Source: Paragorgia papillata
Taxonomy: Eukaryota; Cnidaria; Anthozoa; Scleralcyonacea; Coralliidae
Direction: 5' to 3'
Length of the DNA stretch: 64,000 nucleotides
Assembly (NCBI GenBank): GCA_035771165.1
Contig: JAWNZC010000179.1
Coordinates: 2,167,501-2,231,500 of the forward strand
Below the pieces are notes generated by a model. That model made no database searches. It was not told where the DNA came from and saw only the letters and a list, made by a program, of their open reading frames with translations. Positions 38,301 through 53,500 of this stretch are shown here, piece by piece (position 1 is the first letter of the stretch; the number at the start of each line of letters is the position of its first letter). The translations under genes and the position numbers were made by a program.

Positions 38301-41300
38301 ATTGGGCTATACGGAAACGGCGCTATAGAAATTTTTGTATTATTATTATTCAGATAAATTATGGTTTTGAGATACAAACTTGCAAGTCTGGTGGTATCAC
38401 AACTTATAAAATTGAAAAATTCTATCAGGCAGGAAATCGTTAATTTAGTTTAGCAGGAAATATTTATTTTTGGATTTTGCTGCCAGGAAGAAAAATGCTT
38501 TATCTACGACTGGAATAGAATAGAATAGAATGGAATAGAATAGAATAGAATAGAATAGAATAGAATAGAATAGAATAGAATAGAATAGAATAGAATAGAA
38601 TAGAATAGAATAGAATAGAATAGAATAGAATAGAATAGAATAGAATAGAATAGAATAGAATAGAATAGAATAGAATAGAATAGAATAGAGAATGGATAAT
38701 GGAGAAAGGAGATTGGAGAATAGAATAGAATAGGTTTTCAGGATAAGTTTTGTGGAAACACCACGTTTAATATTTATTTGCTAAGCTTTCGGCCTGTTGA
38801 CTCAAGCCTTCATCAGAGCAATATAACAACAAGCTGTTGGCTAACGTCCTATTAAACGTAGCGTTCCACAAAACTTATGCTGATTAATACTATTATCGCC
38901 ATGCAAACTTTCAAAGAAAAGCTTTTGCTTAAAGAAAGTAACATTTGACAGTATATGTTACTGATAACTCCATGGCCCTCTAAGGGCCTGTTCACATGAG
39001 GCGAGTTATCTCGGGGGGTATGGTTATCCCTATCCCCCGAGATAACTCGGTGTTAGTTTATTTCCATGTTAAAAAAGTAAACCGTTCACATGAGACCGAG
39101 ATAACTCGGGGGATTTTATCATGTGAAATAGGGTCAACTTTGACCCTAGCCCCCGAGTTATCCCTACCCCCCGAGATAACCCGGTCTCATGTGAACAGCC
39201 CCTAAGGGGCTGTTTACATGGGAGGCGGGACGGGACGTTTGCCGGGACGGGACGGGACGTTTTTCATCCCGGGTTTACATGAGAATGTTTCTACCGGGAC
39301 GATTTCACCCTGGAATACCCGGGACGTTCAACAAGCATCTCTAGTTCGTGTTGGACATGTTCGGTATTTCGCTTTTTTTAAGAAAACTAAAGCTATTTGG
39401 TCGGATAAACTGTACGTATGTTGTAGCCAGATGAATTATACTTTCTTCCAGTATATTTGATAGCTTCTACAGTGGTTTATTTCTCGAGAAAACATTCGGA
39501 GAAGACAGATTATAATACATACGGGGAAAAAATTCATAATAGCGGCCGCTATTATGATTTGGACATTTCGGTATTTCGCTTTGTTTAGGGAAACTAAGCT
39601 GTTTGGTCGGATAAACTGTACGTATGTTGTAGCAAGGTGAATTATCTTTCTGCCAATATATTTTATAACTTCTACAGTGGATTATTTCTTGGGAAAACGT
39701 TCGGAGTGGCAAACGACTAGGCACTCCTCTTCTCTGTGGAAGCCATTTTTGTTTTTGCATCACATGACAAATCTTGCAAAGTCAGCATAATATCGTCCCG
39801 GCAAAGCGGGACGGAGTGTTTACATGAGAAAAATTGTCTTGGGAAAATTTGCCGGGATCCCGGTTGAGAAAACCGGGATCCCGCTTTGCCGGGACGGGAT
39901 GAAAAACGTCCCGGCAAACATCTTTCCATATAAACGGAACGGGATAAATAAGAGAGATATACATGCATGGTGAGATCCCGGCAAACGTCCCGTCCCGCCT
40001 CCCATGTAAACAGCCCCTAAGAGAGGATTTTCTCGTCGTCAGGTTTAGCTAGATGTGATGTAGCCTCTTCCTTGAAGTTAGATGCGATGTAGTCTCTTCC
40101 CATATTGAACGAGTTAATATTAAGGAGAGGTTGCCCAAAACAAGATTTGTTTTTTGTTCGGGTTCTTTATTATTTTCTTTTCGCCAAGCTTCGATTACGG
40201 TACCCCATAAATGTCCCAAGTTACCCTTTTTGGGAATTGGGGTAATACCGCGTTGGGAATCCCTGTACTAACAGTACCCGTCACCCGCGTGCTTTACAAA
40301 CTACTGTCTAATTTGTCTAAATATTCAGTTCGACTAACCTTTCTTCCTCGACGTTCTTCAACAGTTCTGCTAGTTCTTTTATATTACCAAAGTGAAGATC
40401 GTCATCTATTAAAGCAGTAAGTTATAAACATCAAGATATAAAATTAGTGTAGCCACGTTTACAAATACATAGCCTGCGTGCATAACAAACGTTTCTCAGT
40501 AGACGCTTCCTATACAGGTTATTGATGAGTTTCCTGCCTTTAAATATAGCCAATCCTTCCTTCCTTCCTTGATTATCCTTACTTCCTTGATGTTCCTTCC
40601 TTCCTTGATGTTCGTTCGTTCCTTCCTTCCTTCCTTCCTTCCTTCCTTGATGTTCCTTCCTTCCTTCCTTCCTTGATGTTCCTACCTTTCTTCTTTCCTT
40701 CCTTAATGTTCCTTCCTTCCTTCCTTGATGTTCCTACCTTCCTTCTTTCCTTCCTTCCTTGATGTTCCTTCCTTCCTTAATGTTCCTTCTTTCCTTGATA
40801 TTCCTTCCTTCATTCCTTGATGCTCCTTCCTTCCTTCCTTCCTCCCTTCCTTGATGTTCTTTCCTTCCTTTCTTTCTTTCTTCCTTCCTTCCTTCCTTCC
40901 TTGATGTTTCTTCCTGCCTTCCCGTCCTTCCTTCCTGGAAGTTCCTTCCTTCATCCCTTCCTTCCTTGATGTTCCTTCCTTCCTCGACGTTCCTTCCTTC
41001 CTTGATGTTCCTTCCTTCCTTGATGTTCCTTCCTTCTTTGATGTTCCTTCCTTCCTTCCTCGATGTTCCTTCCTTCCTCGATATTCCTTCCTTCCCTCCT
41101 CTCCCTCCATCCTTTTCATCCATGATCCATCCTCCCTTCCTACTAGTTAAGAGAAAAACTCACAAACCTTCGTGGTCAGTTGAAGTAACTTTTTCGGCGA
41201 CATCATTCATTCGTATGGACAAACGTTCTTTTGTCGAGTTATTTTCAGCCAAGCGGTGATATTCAATTTTGCTATTATCTTCGTCTGGCCTTCAATAAAA

Positions 41301-44300
41301 AATTAGAGAGAAACATGTAAACACCGTCAGAATTTTTCAACACAATGAATCTTTATATAAATTTCAAGAAGTTTTACAAGGCATTGGAGTTTTTCAAAAA
41401 AGTATTTGCCCCCTGATGTTTCTAAAAAGTTTGTTTCTGTCGCTATTTTCTGGGAGGAAATTGCCAATTGTTTACCAGTGTCACAGGAAATTCGCTCCCT
41501 AAAAACCGACCCTATTCATACATACATATTTTAATTACTTCTTCCCACAAGGTGTATTTCAAGAGCAATTTACACAGTGAAATTTAACATGGACACATCA
41601 AAGGCGCTCTGGCAGCCGCCATACGTCACATGTCAGTACACTAAGATCTAGGTGTTGGTTTTACCGAGGGCACAGCAAAGACGAAGTAAACTCTACTCAC
41701 ACGAGTCTCAAGCTCGAGAACAAGGTTATTCCCGGCTTAACTTTGCACTGCAGCGGTGAGGGACAGTGCCCTAAGAGCGCACGCCAACCGTGCTCCCCTG
41801 TTCAAATTATAGGGACTTTAAGATGCTAGGACGACGACGGCGGTTAAAAAGCAAGATAAGTTTTACAATTTAAAGAAGTCACGATTAACTGGCTATTATT
41901 AACTACTTAATAACCGAGAGTGAGGTCTTTCCGGAAAAATATTAAACAGAGGTCTTGCTGTATTGACCGAGCGATAGCGAGGTTAATACGCTCAAGACCG
42001 AGGTTTAATATTTTACCGTAAAGACCGAACGGTCGAGGTTATTAAGTAGTTTATTATATTCTTGTATTTCTTGGTCTTCGCTTCCTTTAACTTCGTCAAA
42101 ACACCGAACTAGCGTTATTTTCTTCTGTTTCTTTCTCGTCTGGATACTAGAATTTAGTTTTATAATGTTCATCGTAATTTATTTCATCTATCTTCGCCGT
42201 TTTTCGGCAATAAAAGTTTCTTATTAGGAATTTTTGTTTGTTTCCAATCGTAGGGCATTAACAATTTTCATAATGCCCGTGAGCATTACGGAGAAATCTC
42301 GCCCCGTCAGCAACCAATCACAGCGCGTGATTTTACTGGAAGTAATCCGTGTCATATAATAAAGTAGTTTAATGACTTCCAAAACGCCCTAGTACTGCTA
42401 AAACGATCGTAGTGTCCGTATTGAAGTCAATCTCAAGCAACAGTTCTCATCTTTTGGCCGTTGACGTTGTCTTGAAGACGTGAAAATGCTCGAAGTGGCG
42501 TTGTAGAAAGAACGAGAACGGTGTTGAGAATACTCTTGGGACTAAAACTTATTCATTCTCTTTATTTTGCAAAAATAATTATTTTGTTTAAAGAACGTCG
42601 TCGTTGACGTTGACGTGGTAGATCTTAAAGTCCCTAATATTTCAAATCATTGTTCGTTGTTACAAAGTGCTCACCGCAAAGACCATTGTTAACGATTGCT
42701 GTTGCCGCAATTTTGAACGCTCCACTTTCGAGATAAGGAAATCTGTGTAACATATATAAACACGAGTCTATCCATGTACAAGACATTTACCGTTGCAGCT
42801 TGCTTTGTAAATTTTACTGTATTTAAAAACGCAGACCTATTGAGACGTTCTACCCAACCCTCTCCATTCAAAATTTCTCTCGGAAACGAAAACTTATTCA
42901 AAATACTGACAACTTAAAGTGCCTCTATGGCCTGTGGGATCTTTACATATTTAAATTAAAAAGAAAATGTTTCCCGAAATTTTTTCTCAAAAATATTAAA
43001 TCCCCGCCCATTAACAGCGCTCCAAAGTTGGCCAAATCGGCCCAAATCGCGCCATTTTGAAAGTTAGACCGTTTTTCGTGTGTCTGGGCTCTAATTGATA
43101 GAGCTACATCACAGTCGGAACACCAAAGTTACTGTCACTGTAAGTTCAAAGTTGGCAACCTTGTGTTCAAGATGTGATTATATTTTCTAAAATTCTCACT
43201 GCTTAAATAAAGGTTTAAGAGACGCAATACCAAAAACACACTAAAAAGTCCCTGAGAGCCAGAAATTCGGTTCCGACCGTGACAGGGCTCAAAATAACGT
43301 TTCATGTTACGCCGGTCATGATGACTGGTCAGTTCCAACTGTGACCGGTCAAAGGCGATTTTTGACCGGTCAAATTTCACGACGCCCCCCCCCCCCAAAA
43401 AAAACACACACACACCCCAACAAACAACCAACAAAAAACCCAACAAAATCAAACCCCCCCCCCAAAAAAAACCCAAAAAACAAACAAACAAACCCCCAAC
43501 AAAAAACAAACACAACACAAAAAAACACAAATGTAAAGTATATTCTACGCTATATATATATATATATATATATATATAAGCTAGTGCTGACATGAACGTT
43601 TGTCATAAAAAGGAAATGAATGCGCAGTTCACTTCAATATATATCAGACATTATGAAACGGGTCTTCAACAGCACAAAACAATCATTTTAAGTTCCTTCA
43701 AATGGAAGTAATGAAATTAATTGCAAGTAATATGACCGGTCAAAATGACCGGCGTTATACAAATTTGATCGGTCACATTAAAAATTTGGCCGGTCATTGA
43801 CCGGTGACCGGCCGTTATTTTGAGCCTTGCGTGACGTCACACAGTACACTCGCACCAGGTCCCTAATGCAAGGTCACAGTTATAGAGATACCAACTTTGG
43901 AGCGCTGTTAATGGGCGGGGATTTAATATTTTTGAGAAAAAAAATTCTGGAAACATTTTCTTTTAACCTAAGTTATTTAAATATGTAAAGATCCCACAGG
44001 TCATAGAGGCACTTTGACATGCAATATATCCCACACGAGTCAGTGTTCTTCCTCCAATTTCTAAATACAGTAGAAAATACGAAGTGAAGCAGAAATTTTA
44101 ACCAGCTTGGCTGTATTTAGACATCGGAGGACGAACACTGACGAGTGTTGGATATAGCTTCTCAAACGAATCAATATCTTAAGAGAAAATCGACCGGAAA
44201 GTTTACTTTAATCCTCCGACTTCTAAATACTAATTAAATCATAGATAATGGAAGAGGAACTGGATAGGAAACTTAAAACGATGTTACGAACCCGGAAACG

Positions 44301-47300
44301 ATCTTTGCACAACTTGCTATGGCAATTATACACTTATAATCGCCTAATGAACCTAACGGGTGGTCCCACATGGCCAGGATCATCTATTGCTGGAATTAAA
44401 CAATAGTAATATTCTGATTTTAGCCATGTGGGCCCACTCCTTAGGTGCATTAGCCACTTATAAGTGTATACTTACCATAGCAAGTTGTGCAAACATCGTT
44501 TTAAGTTTCCTATCCAGTTCCCCTTCATTACCTATGATTAAATATCTATTTCCAGACTAGTTCCTAGTCCTCTTTTCTCTCGAACTTATTTTGGTGACGT
44601 CACAGAATAGGGATCGAGCGAGAGGACTAGCGGAAAATGTTCATCTTTATCTATCATGAATCCTGCTGGAGCTTGGATTCTTTAATCTTTATGAACGAGG
44701 GCACTTAAACAAACTTCTTCTTGAGAGCATTATTTTACATTACGTTAAAAGGTCGTTACATACGAGGCTTTATAAAGTAGTGTTCGGCGTAGGAAGTGAT
44801 TGTGTTGAAACACATTTATACAAATCGAAATATGCTATATTAACGTTTCGGCAGTAGACCAACCTTGCTATATGATGTTATAAAGAATTGTGCAGACCGA
44901 CGTGAGTGTTATCTGCCTTGGTTTTCCGCCAAACGGCCGGCTGGTGCCTGTATAATTTCGGGCCAGATTTGGGGCCAAGCAAAACATTTTATGCTGTGCT
45001 ATTTATATTTCGATCTGATCTGGGTTAATATTCCGCCGTTTCGATCAAGACAAACTGATTATAAACGATTTATATGATTTATTGAATTTTAATACTGAAA
45101 AGCTAGTATTACTCATGCTCACAATCTGATAACCTGCTGGCTATTGGAAACTATCTGCAAGATAAGCGAGACATAAACGTTGAAAACAGAATACTGACAA
45201 CTTACTATGGGACCTTTAAGAAGCAAAAAATTACTGCAAAGGACGGGTAAATATGCTGTGTTGACATTTCGTGCTGAAGAGACTCAAGTTTACGCTAAAT
45301 TGGAAAACTTTAAATGTTACTGAGGTAATTTTAAAATTTGTAATTTGCTTTATTGCCTGGATTATATTGTATGTATTGTTGTGTTAATAAAGTTATGCCA
45401 AATAAACTCGATGTGATTTAATTGTGTTTTCAGTGTGTGCATAGTTTTAATAGTTCCTTGGTACGTACGTTCGCTTGTTGTCGATCTAATATACTGCTTA
45501 CTGAGTAGCACCAAATAATGCAAAAAATACTGATAAACATGTACTATGTCGAACTGTTTGCACGTCTAGATTATAAACGCTGCCGGTTCGCCGCTGCACC
45601 AATGTGCCGGTCTTGTAGCTCGTTCAATCCAGCTTTTTCACTATATTAACTGGCAGCCAACTTAATAGTCGTCTGATTGCTTGAATCTACTGAATCTAGC
45701 ACTAGGTTTTCTGTACTTTTTAACAAAAGCTTACTGCAATATGTGCACGCTGTTGCGCTGTTTCGTGCATAGGCTATGCGCTATGCCAAGTGCTATCAGT
45801 AGCCCGAGTAAACGCCTAAGCAGGCGTCTTGTTTCTCATGAATTATTAATGGTTGAAAAGATTATGTTACAAACTTAATCGCCCGAGGAGGGCGAATTTC
45901 CTAGGAGCGGATTTCCTGAGATGCGAATTTCCTAGAAGGCAAATTTTCTGGGGATGAATTTCCCAGGAAGCAAATTTTCCGGGGGTGAATTTCTGGGGAT
46001 AAATTTCCTGGGTAAAAAATTTCCTAGGGTGGATTTCCTGTGACACCGGGACTGGAGGCGACTTTGAAAAAGAGTGATGGCCTGGGGCGAGGGTCAATTT
46101 TTGGGGGACAGAGAACTTTAATATCGAGGCAAAAATCTTGATGAAACATGATTAAAAACATCAAGAGGTTGTGAACGTAAGATTGTGAAGTATAAATAGA
46201 AAGACCACACTTTGGGAGAGATTTTAAGACATCGAAGTTTCAATGTTCCCCGAAACTGTACCACGGCTACTCTCGCACCAGTCTTTTCCAAAGAGAACTA
46301 TTACTGTGCCCATTATGGGAAAGTAACGACGACGCGCCATAACCAATCATAATGAAGAGTAAACATTTCGTAGTTTCTTACTTTTTTACTACATCGGACA
46401 ACAATCCTGAATTTCGAAGAACTTTCGGATTACTGGGTACCATTCTTCTCCTCTTTCCTTAAAAATATAACGATGAAAGGTAAGAACAAATAAATAGCAT
46501 TTCAAGAGATTGCTTACAAAGAATTGTTGTTTTCAAGACCACCATGTACGCATCTATGACAGAACTATTTTAGCAAACAGTTTTTTCCGTCATGATTAGC
46601 GACCTTTAGATTGAGTACGACGACAAAGCCAAACGTTTCTGCACAGAAGTTTGGGTATCGCGTTGGGTATTATTACCATACCATCACCTTCATTACCATA
46701 CCATCGCACCTTCATTACTATACCATCACCTTCACTACCATATCATCACCTTCACTACCATACTATCACCTTCACTACCATACCATCACCTTCACTACCA
46801 TACTATCACCTTCACTACCATACCATCACCTTCACTACCATACTATCACCTTCACTACCATACCATCACCTTCATTACCATACCATCGCACCTTCATTAC
46901 TATACCATCACCTTCATTACCATACCGTCACCTTCGCTACCATACTATCACCTTCACTACCATACTATCACCTTCACTACCATACTATCACCTTCACTAC
47001 CATACCATCACCTTCATTACCATACCGTCACCTTCGCTACCATACTATCACCTTCACTACCATACTATCGCCTTCACTACCATACCATCACATTCATTAC
47101 TATACCATAACCTTCATTACCATCATCTTCATTATCATACCATCACCTTCATTATCATACCATCAGCTTCATTACCATACCATACCATCACCTTCATTAC
47201 CATAATACCACTTCATTACTATACCATCACACCTTCATTACCATACCACTTCATTACTATACCACCACACCTTCATTACCACTTCATTACTATACCATCA

Positions 47301-50300
47301 CACCTTCATTACCATACCACTTTATTACTATACCATCACACCTTCATTACCATACCACTCCATTACGATACCATCACACCTTCATTACCATAATACCACT
47401 TCATTACTATACCATCACACCTTCATTACCATACCACTTCATTACTATACATCACACCTTCGTTACCATACCAATTGATTACTATACCATCACACCTTCA
47501 TTACCATACCACTTGATTACTATACCATCACACCTTCATTACCATACCACTTCATTACGATACCATCACACCTTCATTACCATACCACCACTTCATTACT
47601 ATACCATCACACCTTCATTACCATACCACTTCATTACTACACCATCACACCTTCATTACCATACCACCACTTCATTACTACACCATCACACCTTCATTAC
47701 CATACCACCACTTCATTACTACACCATCACACCTTCATTACCATACCACTTCATTACTATACCATCACACCTTCATTACCATACCACTTCATTACTATAC
47801 CATCACACCTTCGTTACCATACCACTTCATTACTATACCATCACACCTTCATTACCATACCACTTCATTACTATACCATCACACCTTCATTACCATACCA
47901 CTTCATTACTATACCATCACACCTTCATTACCATAATACCACTTCATTACTACACCATCACACCTTCATTACCATACCACTTCATTACTATACCATCACA
48001 CCTTCATTACCATATCACCACTTCACTACTATACCATCACACCTTCATTCTCATACCAATTCATTACCTTCAAAAAATAATATATAATATAAAAAATAAT
48101 ATAATTCGCATATCCACGACTTAAAAAAAGAGTGAAATAAATCAGTGTCTTGTCTATAGTTACAATAAAAATATTGCTATTCAAACAGCCAAAACCCAGT
48201 AAAAGTCCAGCTATATAGTCACTTCCACCATGCCAGAAGGTCTCCTATTGATGAGTAACATTGTCTGGCGTTTGACTGAGTAGAATAAAAAAAGTGCCAA
48301 ATAGCAACATTTAGAAGTAAATGGTTAGTTTTGTTTTCCCCGCGAGTCTAGATGTTTCCCCCGACCTCTTCCCCTTGGGGTCCGTCATTAAACCCATCAC
48401 AATCAAATACTAATCTTTAGAACCATCACAATCAAATACTAATCTTTAGAACCATCACAATCAAACACTAATCTTTAGAACCATCACAATCAAATACTAA
48501 TCTTTAGAACCATCAACATCACAATCAAACACTATCTTTAGCTAGGACAAGCACAATCAAACACTAATCTTTAGAACCATCACAATCAAACAGTAATCTT
48601 TAGAACCATCACAATCAAACACCAGTCTTTAGATCCATCACAATCAAACACTAATTTCTAGAACCATCACTATTAAACACCAGTCTTTAGAACCATCACA
48701 ATCAAACACTAATCTTTAGAACCATCATGGCATCACAATCAAACACTAATTTCTAGAACCATCATGACATCACAATCAAACACCAGTCTTTAGAACCATC
48801 ACAATCAAACACTAATCTTTAGAACCACCATAATCAAACACTAATATTTAGAACCATCACAATCAAACACTAATCTTTAGAAACATCACAATCAAACACT
48901 AATCTTTAGATTTTAGAACTATCACAATCAAACACTAATCATTAGAAACATCACAATCAAATACTAATATTTAGAACCACCATCATCAAGCACTAATTTT
49001 TAGAACCATCACAATCAAACACTAATCTTTACAACCATCACAATCAAATCAAACAGCAATATATTTAGAACCATCACAATCAAACACTAATCTTTAGAAC
49101 CATCGCAATCAAATACTAATCTTTACAAACATCACAATCAAATACTAATCTTTAGAACCATCACAATCAAACACTAATCTTTAGGATCATCACAATCAAA
49201 CACCAGTCTTTAGAACCATCACAATCAAACACTAATCTTTAGAACCATCACAATCAAACATTAATCTCTAGAACCATCACAATCAAACACTAATCTTTAG
49301 AACCATCACAATCAAACACCAGTCTTTAGGATCATCACAATCAAACACTAATCTTTAGAACCATCACAATCAAACACTAATCTTTAGAACCATCACAATC
49401 AAACAATAATCTTTAGAAACATCACAATCAAACACCAATCTTTAGAACCATCACAATCAAACATTAATCTCTAGAACCATCATGGCATCACAATCAAACA
49501 CTAGTCTTTGGAACGATCACAATCAAACATAGAAACATCACAATCAAACATTAATCTCTAGAACCATCATGGCATCACAATCAAACACTAGTCTTTGGAA
49601 CTATCACAATCAAACACAGAAACATCACAATCAACACTAATCTTTAGAACCATCACAATAAACCACCAGTCTTTATAATCATCACAATCAAACACTAATC
49701 TTTAGATTTTAGAACCATAACAATCGAACACTAATCTTTAGATTTTAGAACCATCACAATCAAACAGTAATCTTTAGAACCATCAACATCACAATCAAAC
49801 AATTAGAGGGCAGTCAGGGAATGCATATACCTCCGCCAGCGGGTTATTACAGATGTTTAAAAAGAGAACGAGCATCCTGCTAACCAGGCTAGCTCACGCG
49901 ACCAACACATGCATGTATGAATAAAATGCTTGATTGCTCTCGTACCAAAATTATGCAAAAATATTTGCATAAAATAAAGATAATGACCGCAATCAGGCAT
50001 TTCGTATACACGGAGAATCTTGCGGTCAGATTTTTATTAATTTCCCATCCAAGTTTTGACTAAATTCAACCAAAATTAATGGATTGGTCGTTGGTCTATG
50101 GCCAACCCTTCTGCAAACTTTCATGAAAATCGGTGCAATAGTTTTTGAGATATCCTGGCGACAGACAGAGAAACAAACAAACAAACCAACCAACCAACAG
50201 ACAAGCCAACCAACCAACCAACCAACCAACCAACCAACAAACCAACAGACAAACAAACCAACAGACAAACAAACCAACAGACAAACAAACCGACAGACAA

Positions 50301-50439
50301 ACAAACCGACAGACAAACAAACCAACAGACAAACAAACCAACAGACAAACAAACAAACCGACAGACAAACAAACCGACAGACAAACAAACAAACCGACAG
50401 ACAAACAAACAAACAAATAGACAAACAGACAAACAAACC

Positions 50440-50527
<88 letters not shown>

Positions 50528-53500
50528 GGGGTAAAAACCTCCGCGCGGAGGTAATAATCTTTAGGACCATCACAACTAAACAATAATCTTTAGAACCATC
50601 ACAATCAAACATAACTTTTTAGAACCATCAACATCACAACGCTCAGTATCTTGAAACGAGTTAATGACGCAAAATGAGTGCAAACATTAACGACTGGTCA
50701 TATCTTACTTGATCTTGTGACAGATGATTCTGTTGCTTTGGACTTGCGCAGTACATGCCCTTCAGTTGGTTTATCCTAATTAAAACAATCAAACCAATAT
50801 AATCAACAAGAGAACTCCATTTCAAATTCGCCATGGCTAGTAAACGATTGGATACGATGGAGTGAACAAATAAAGAAATCAAATTTTCTAAATACATGTA
50901 CGGTGACAAAGCTTAAAAAAAACAGACAAATAACTGTAATCTATATCATTCAGACGTGGCTACACAATTGCAAAATAAACCAAATCGCATCACATCACAC
51001 CACATTAAAAACTAAAACAAAACAAAACAAAACAAAACAAAACATTCACACTGCATTTTTGCATTGTCAAGAATAATCAATATTATTATAGGTTGTTATA
51101 GTTCAAGGTTTCCAGTGTGGGTAAATCAGAAGTATTATCAATATCAATAGTAAAAGGAAGAAGACTTGCAGACTTGGTCAGCGGTGGCCACAAAAATTAA
51201 AGTTAACATTAAAGTTAACTTTAATTTAGAAATACAACCTAGAAATATAGATCATTGATTGTATCTCTAACTTTTCCCCATCTTCTCCTTCTATTTTTTC
51301 CCATTTCTTCTAAGATTTCCAAATCTATAGGTATTATACGTAAATCTAGTTTTCATCTCTTAAAATCTTCATTACGTTTCTTGAATTATTCAATTAATAA
51401 TATTGTAATATTGTTTGGGCAGCTACTTATCCATCTAATTTATCTCGATTAAAACTACTACAAAAACGTGTTGTTAGAATCATGAACAATAGTAAATTTG
51501 ACTCTCATGCTAATTCAATTATTTATAATAAATTCCATCTTTAGAAATTAATGATATATGTAACTATAAAACTGCTCTGTTCATGTATTCATATAAAAAT
51601 AATCTTCTGCCAAATAATTTTCGATCTATGTTTATGATAAAAAGTGGAGTACACAACTACAATACAAGGAAAACTGTCGAATTTTACGTGACTCCTTGCA
51701 GAACTAATTTTAGGCATTTTTCAATTCTGTACAAAAGACCAATCTTTTTCAACTATCTAAAGAATGATATTGTAAACCAGACTAAGTGCTAAAGAGCGGT
51801 GCCCTGTTTGGCGTCAAAAATGTCGCTTGTATTCTCGTTACGGGCGCCACAAAAAAAAGTACGATTCCGACAAACACCCAGAATATAAAGCTACCTATAA
51901 CAAGTCGTCAGAGCACGACTGCCTTAGGGCACCGTATAAAGCTGCCTGACGATCTAGCTAGTAACGCGTTAGGGTGCTGCAATTTTGTGCAACTGTGTTT
52001 ACCTGCCGAACGTTTCGCTTCACGGAGATCGTCAAAAAGCCGCCAAAATTCCTCGCGTCAAAAACATCGCTTCCGTTCTCAATGCGACAATACCAGAGCC
52101 CATGAAGTTTGTGTGGCTGTGGCTATCAATTCTGCACAAACTTACAAGCAAAATTCTAAAGCTGATTGACGAGTTAGCCGCTAGCACGTCAGGGCACCGC
52201 AAATATATCTACCTGCGGAATGCTCAATACTTTTCTTCACAAACATGTCGTAAAAAAGCCGCCAAATTCCTTGCTGTCAAAAATATCGCTAATATTCTCG
52301 TTCTCAGAGCCCACTTTATGTGTCCGTGGCTTACGGGTGCCACAAAAAAGTGACACCCAAAATATAATGCTACCTAACGAGCCCAGAGCACCGCAATAGT
52401 ATTTCGTTTTCTTCCTTTTCAAGAAAACTAAAAAATCTCCTTTGTTCTCTTTACGTTAGTGAGTAGTGTTTATCAATTTCTAACTATAATATTTAAATAT
52501 ACGCTATTGTTGTTCTTTAGAACATTGTAATGCGAGGTGGACTGATAACTTTAATAATTCTCATCCATCCTCCTCGCCACCAATGATTTATATTAAGGAG
52601 GCTTCGACAGTCCAAATCTCAAAGAAATTATCGTTTCCCCCCCATAAAATGTTTTACACAGATCTCATGAGCTTCATTTTAGTTCCTTGCGTAGCTCTAG
52701 TGGTGGTCGTGATTAATGAAAACTTTTATAGCCTCAAAGTTTACCTAAGTGAAGAAAGTAAATTCCAGTAAATGCAGAAAACCTAATTTGCATAAAATCC
52801 GTCGCTTGCCACGAACACAATTTCTCTAGATACGCAAGCGCCACAATAAGCAATCTTTTCACCACTAGAGCTATGCAATGAACTAAAATGAATCTCATGA
52901 GACCTGTGCTAAATTTCTCATGAAGAAAATACGTAATTTCTCATGATTGTCTGCCACCTTAATATGTAATACTTGATTTTGTAAAACTATATGTGGCAAT
53001 AATAAAATTCAAATTCAATCTTAATTTCTGCAATGGTCCCGTGGTCAGACACTTCCCCACATCTGAATTGAAATACGCCTATCAGAAGACAGTGGTCTAC
53101 CGTAGAGAAGTCAAAGACCTCACAACATTTTTAAGATCAAGTGTGGACACTATAATTACACAGTTGATTCATATTTTGAATTTTGCTCAGATAAGAGGCT
53201 AAGGTTCTATTCAAGTAGCAAACTGAAATTAAATAGAGTAAGAACTGAACTGTTCAAAGGAACATTTTCAATAGAATTACCTATTTACGGTACAACTTAC
53301 CTGAGAAGCTTAGGACTGGAAACCTTAGCCTGTTTTGCATTACAAAATGTTGCAAAGAGTCGTATAAGCATTTCGATCCAGATCGCCCGCATGTAACTTG
53401 GGTATGGTATTATTATTAATAATACAAACAAAGTAATTTAATTTCTTTTAGTGATTTTTTTAGTTAATTTTCTTTTCTCTGTATAAGTGCATGTAAGTAA

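Noticed and set aside
46611..48124. 260- and 203-residue frames rich in Thr, Ile, His, Tyr, Ser, Pro
   Set aside because: Pure minisatellite translation.
48395..49805. CRISPR-like array
   Set aside because: The 29-bp units are directly adjacent with no unique spacers, and the DNA is eukaryotic.
50026..50612. Cys/Leu/Val-rich and Thr/Gln/Asn-rich frames
   Set aside because: Translation of the (CAGA/CAAA)n tail in different frames.
53295..53395. Extra EHMT exon between b and c (MRAIWIEMLIRLF)
   Set aside because: Its donor phase does not fit exon c, while b joins c directly in phase 0; no family similarity.
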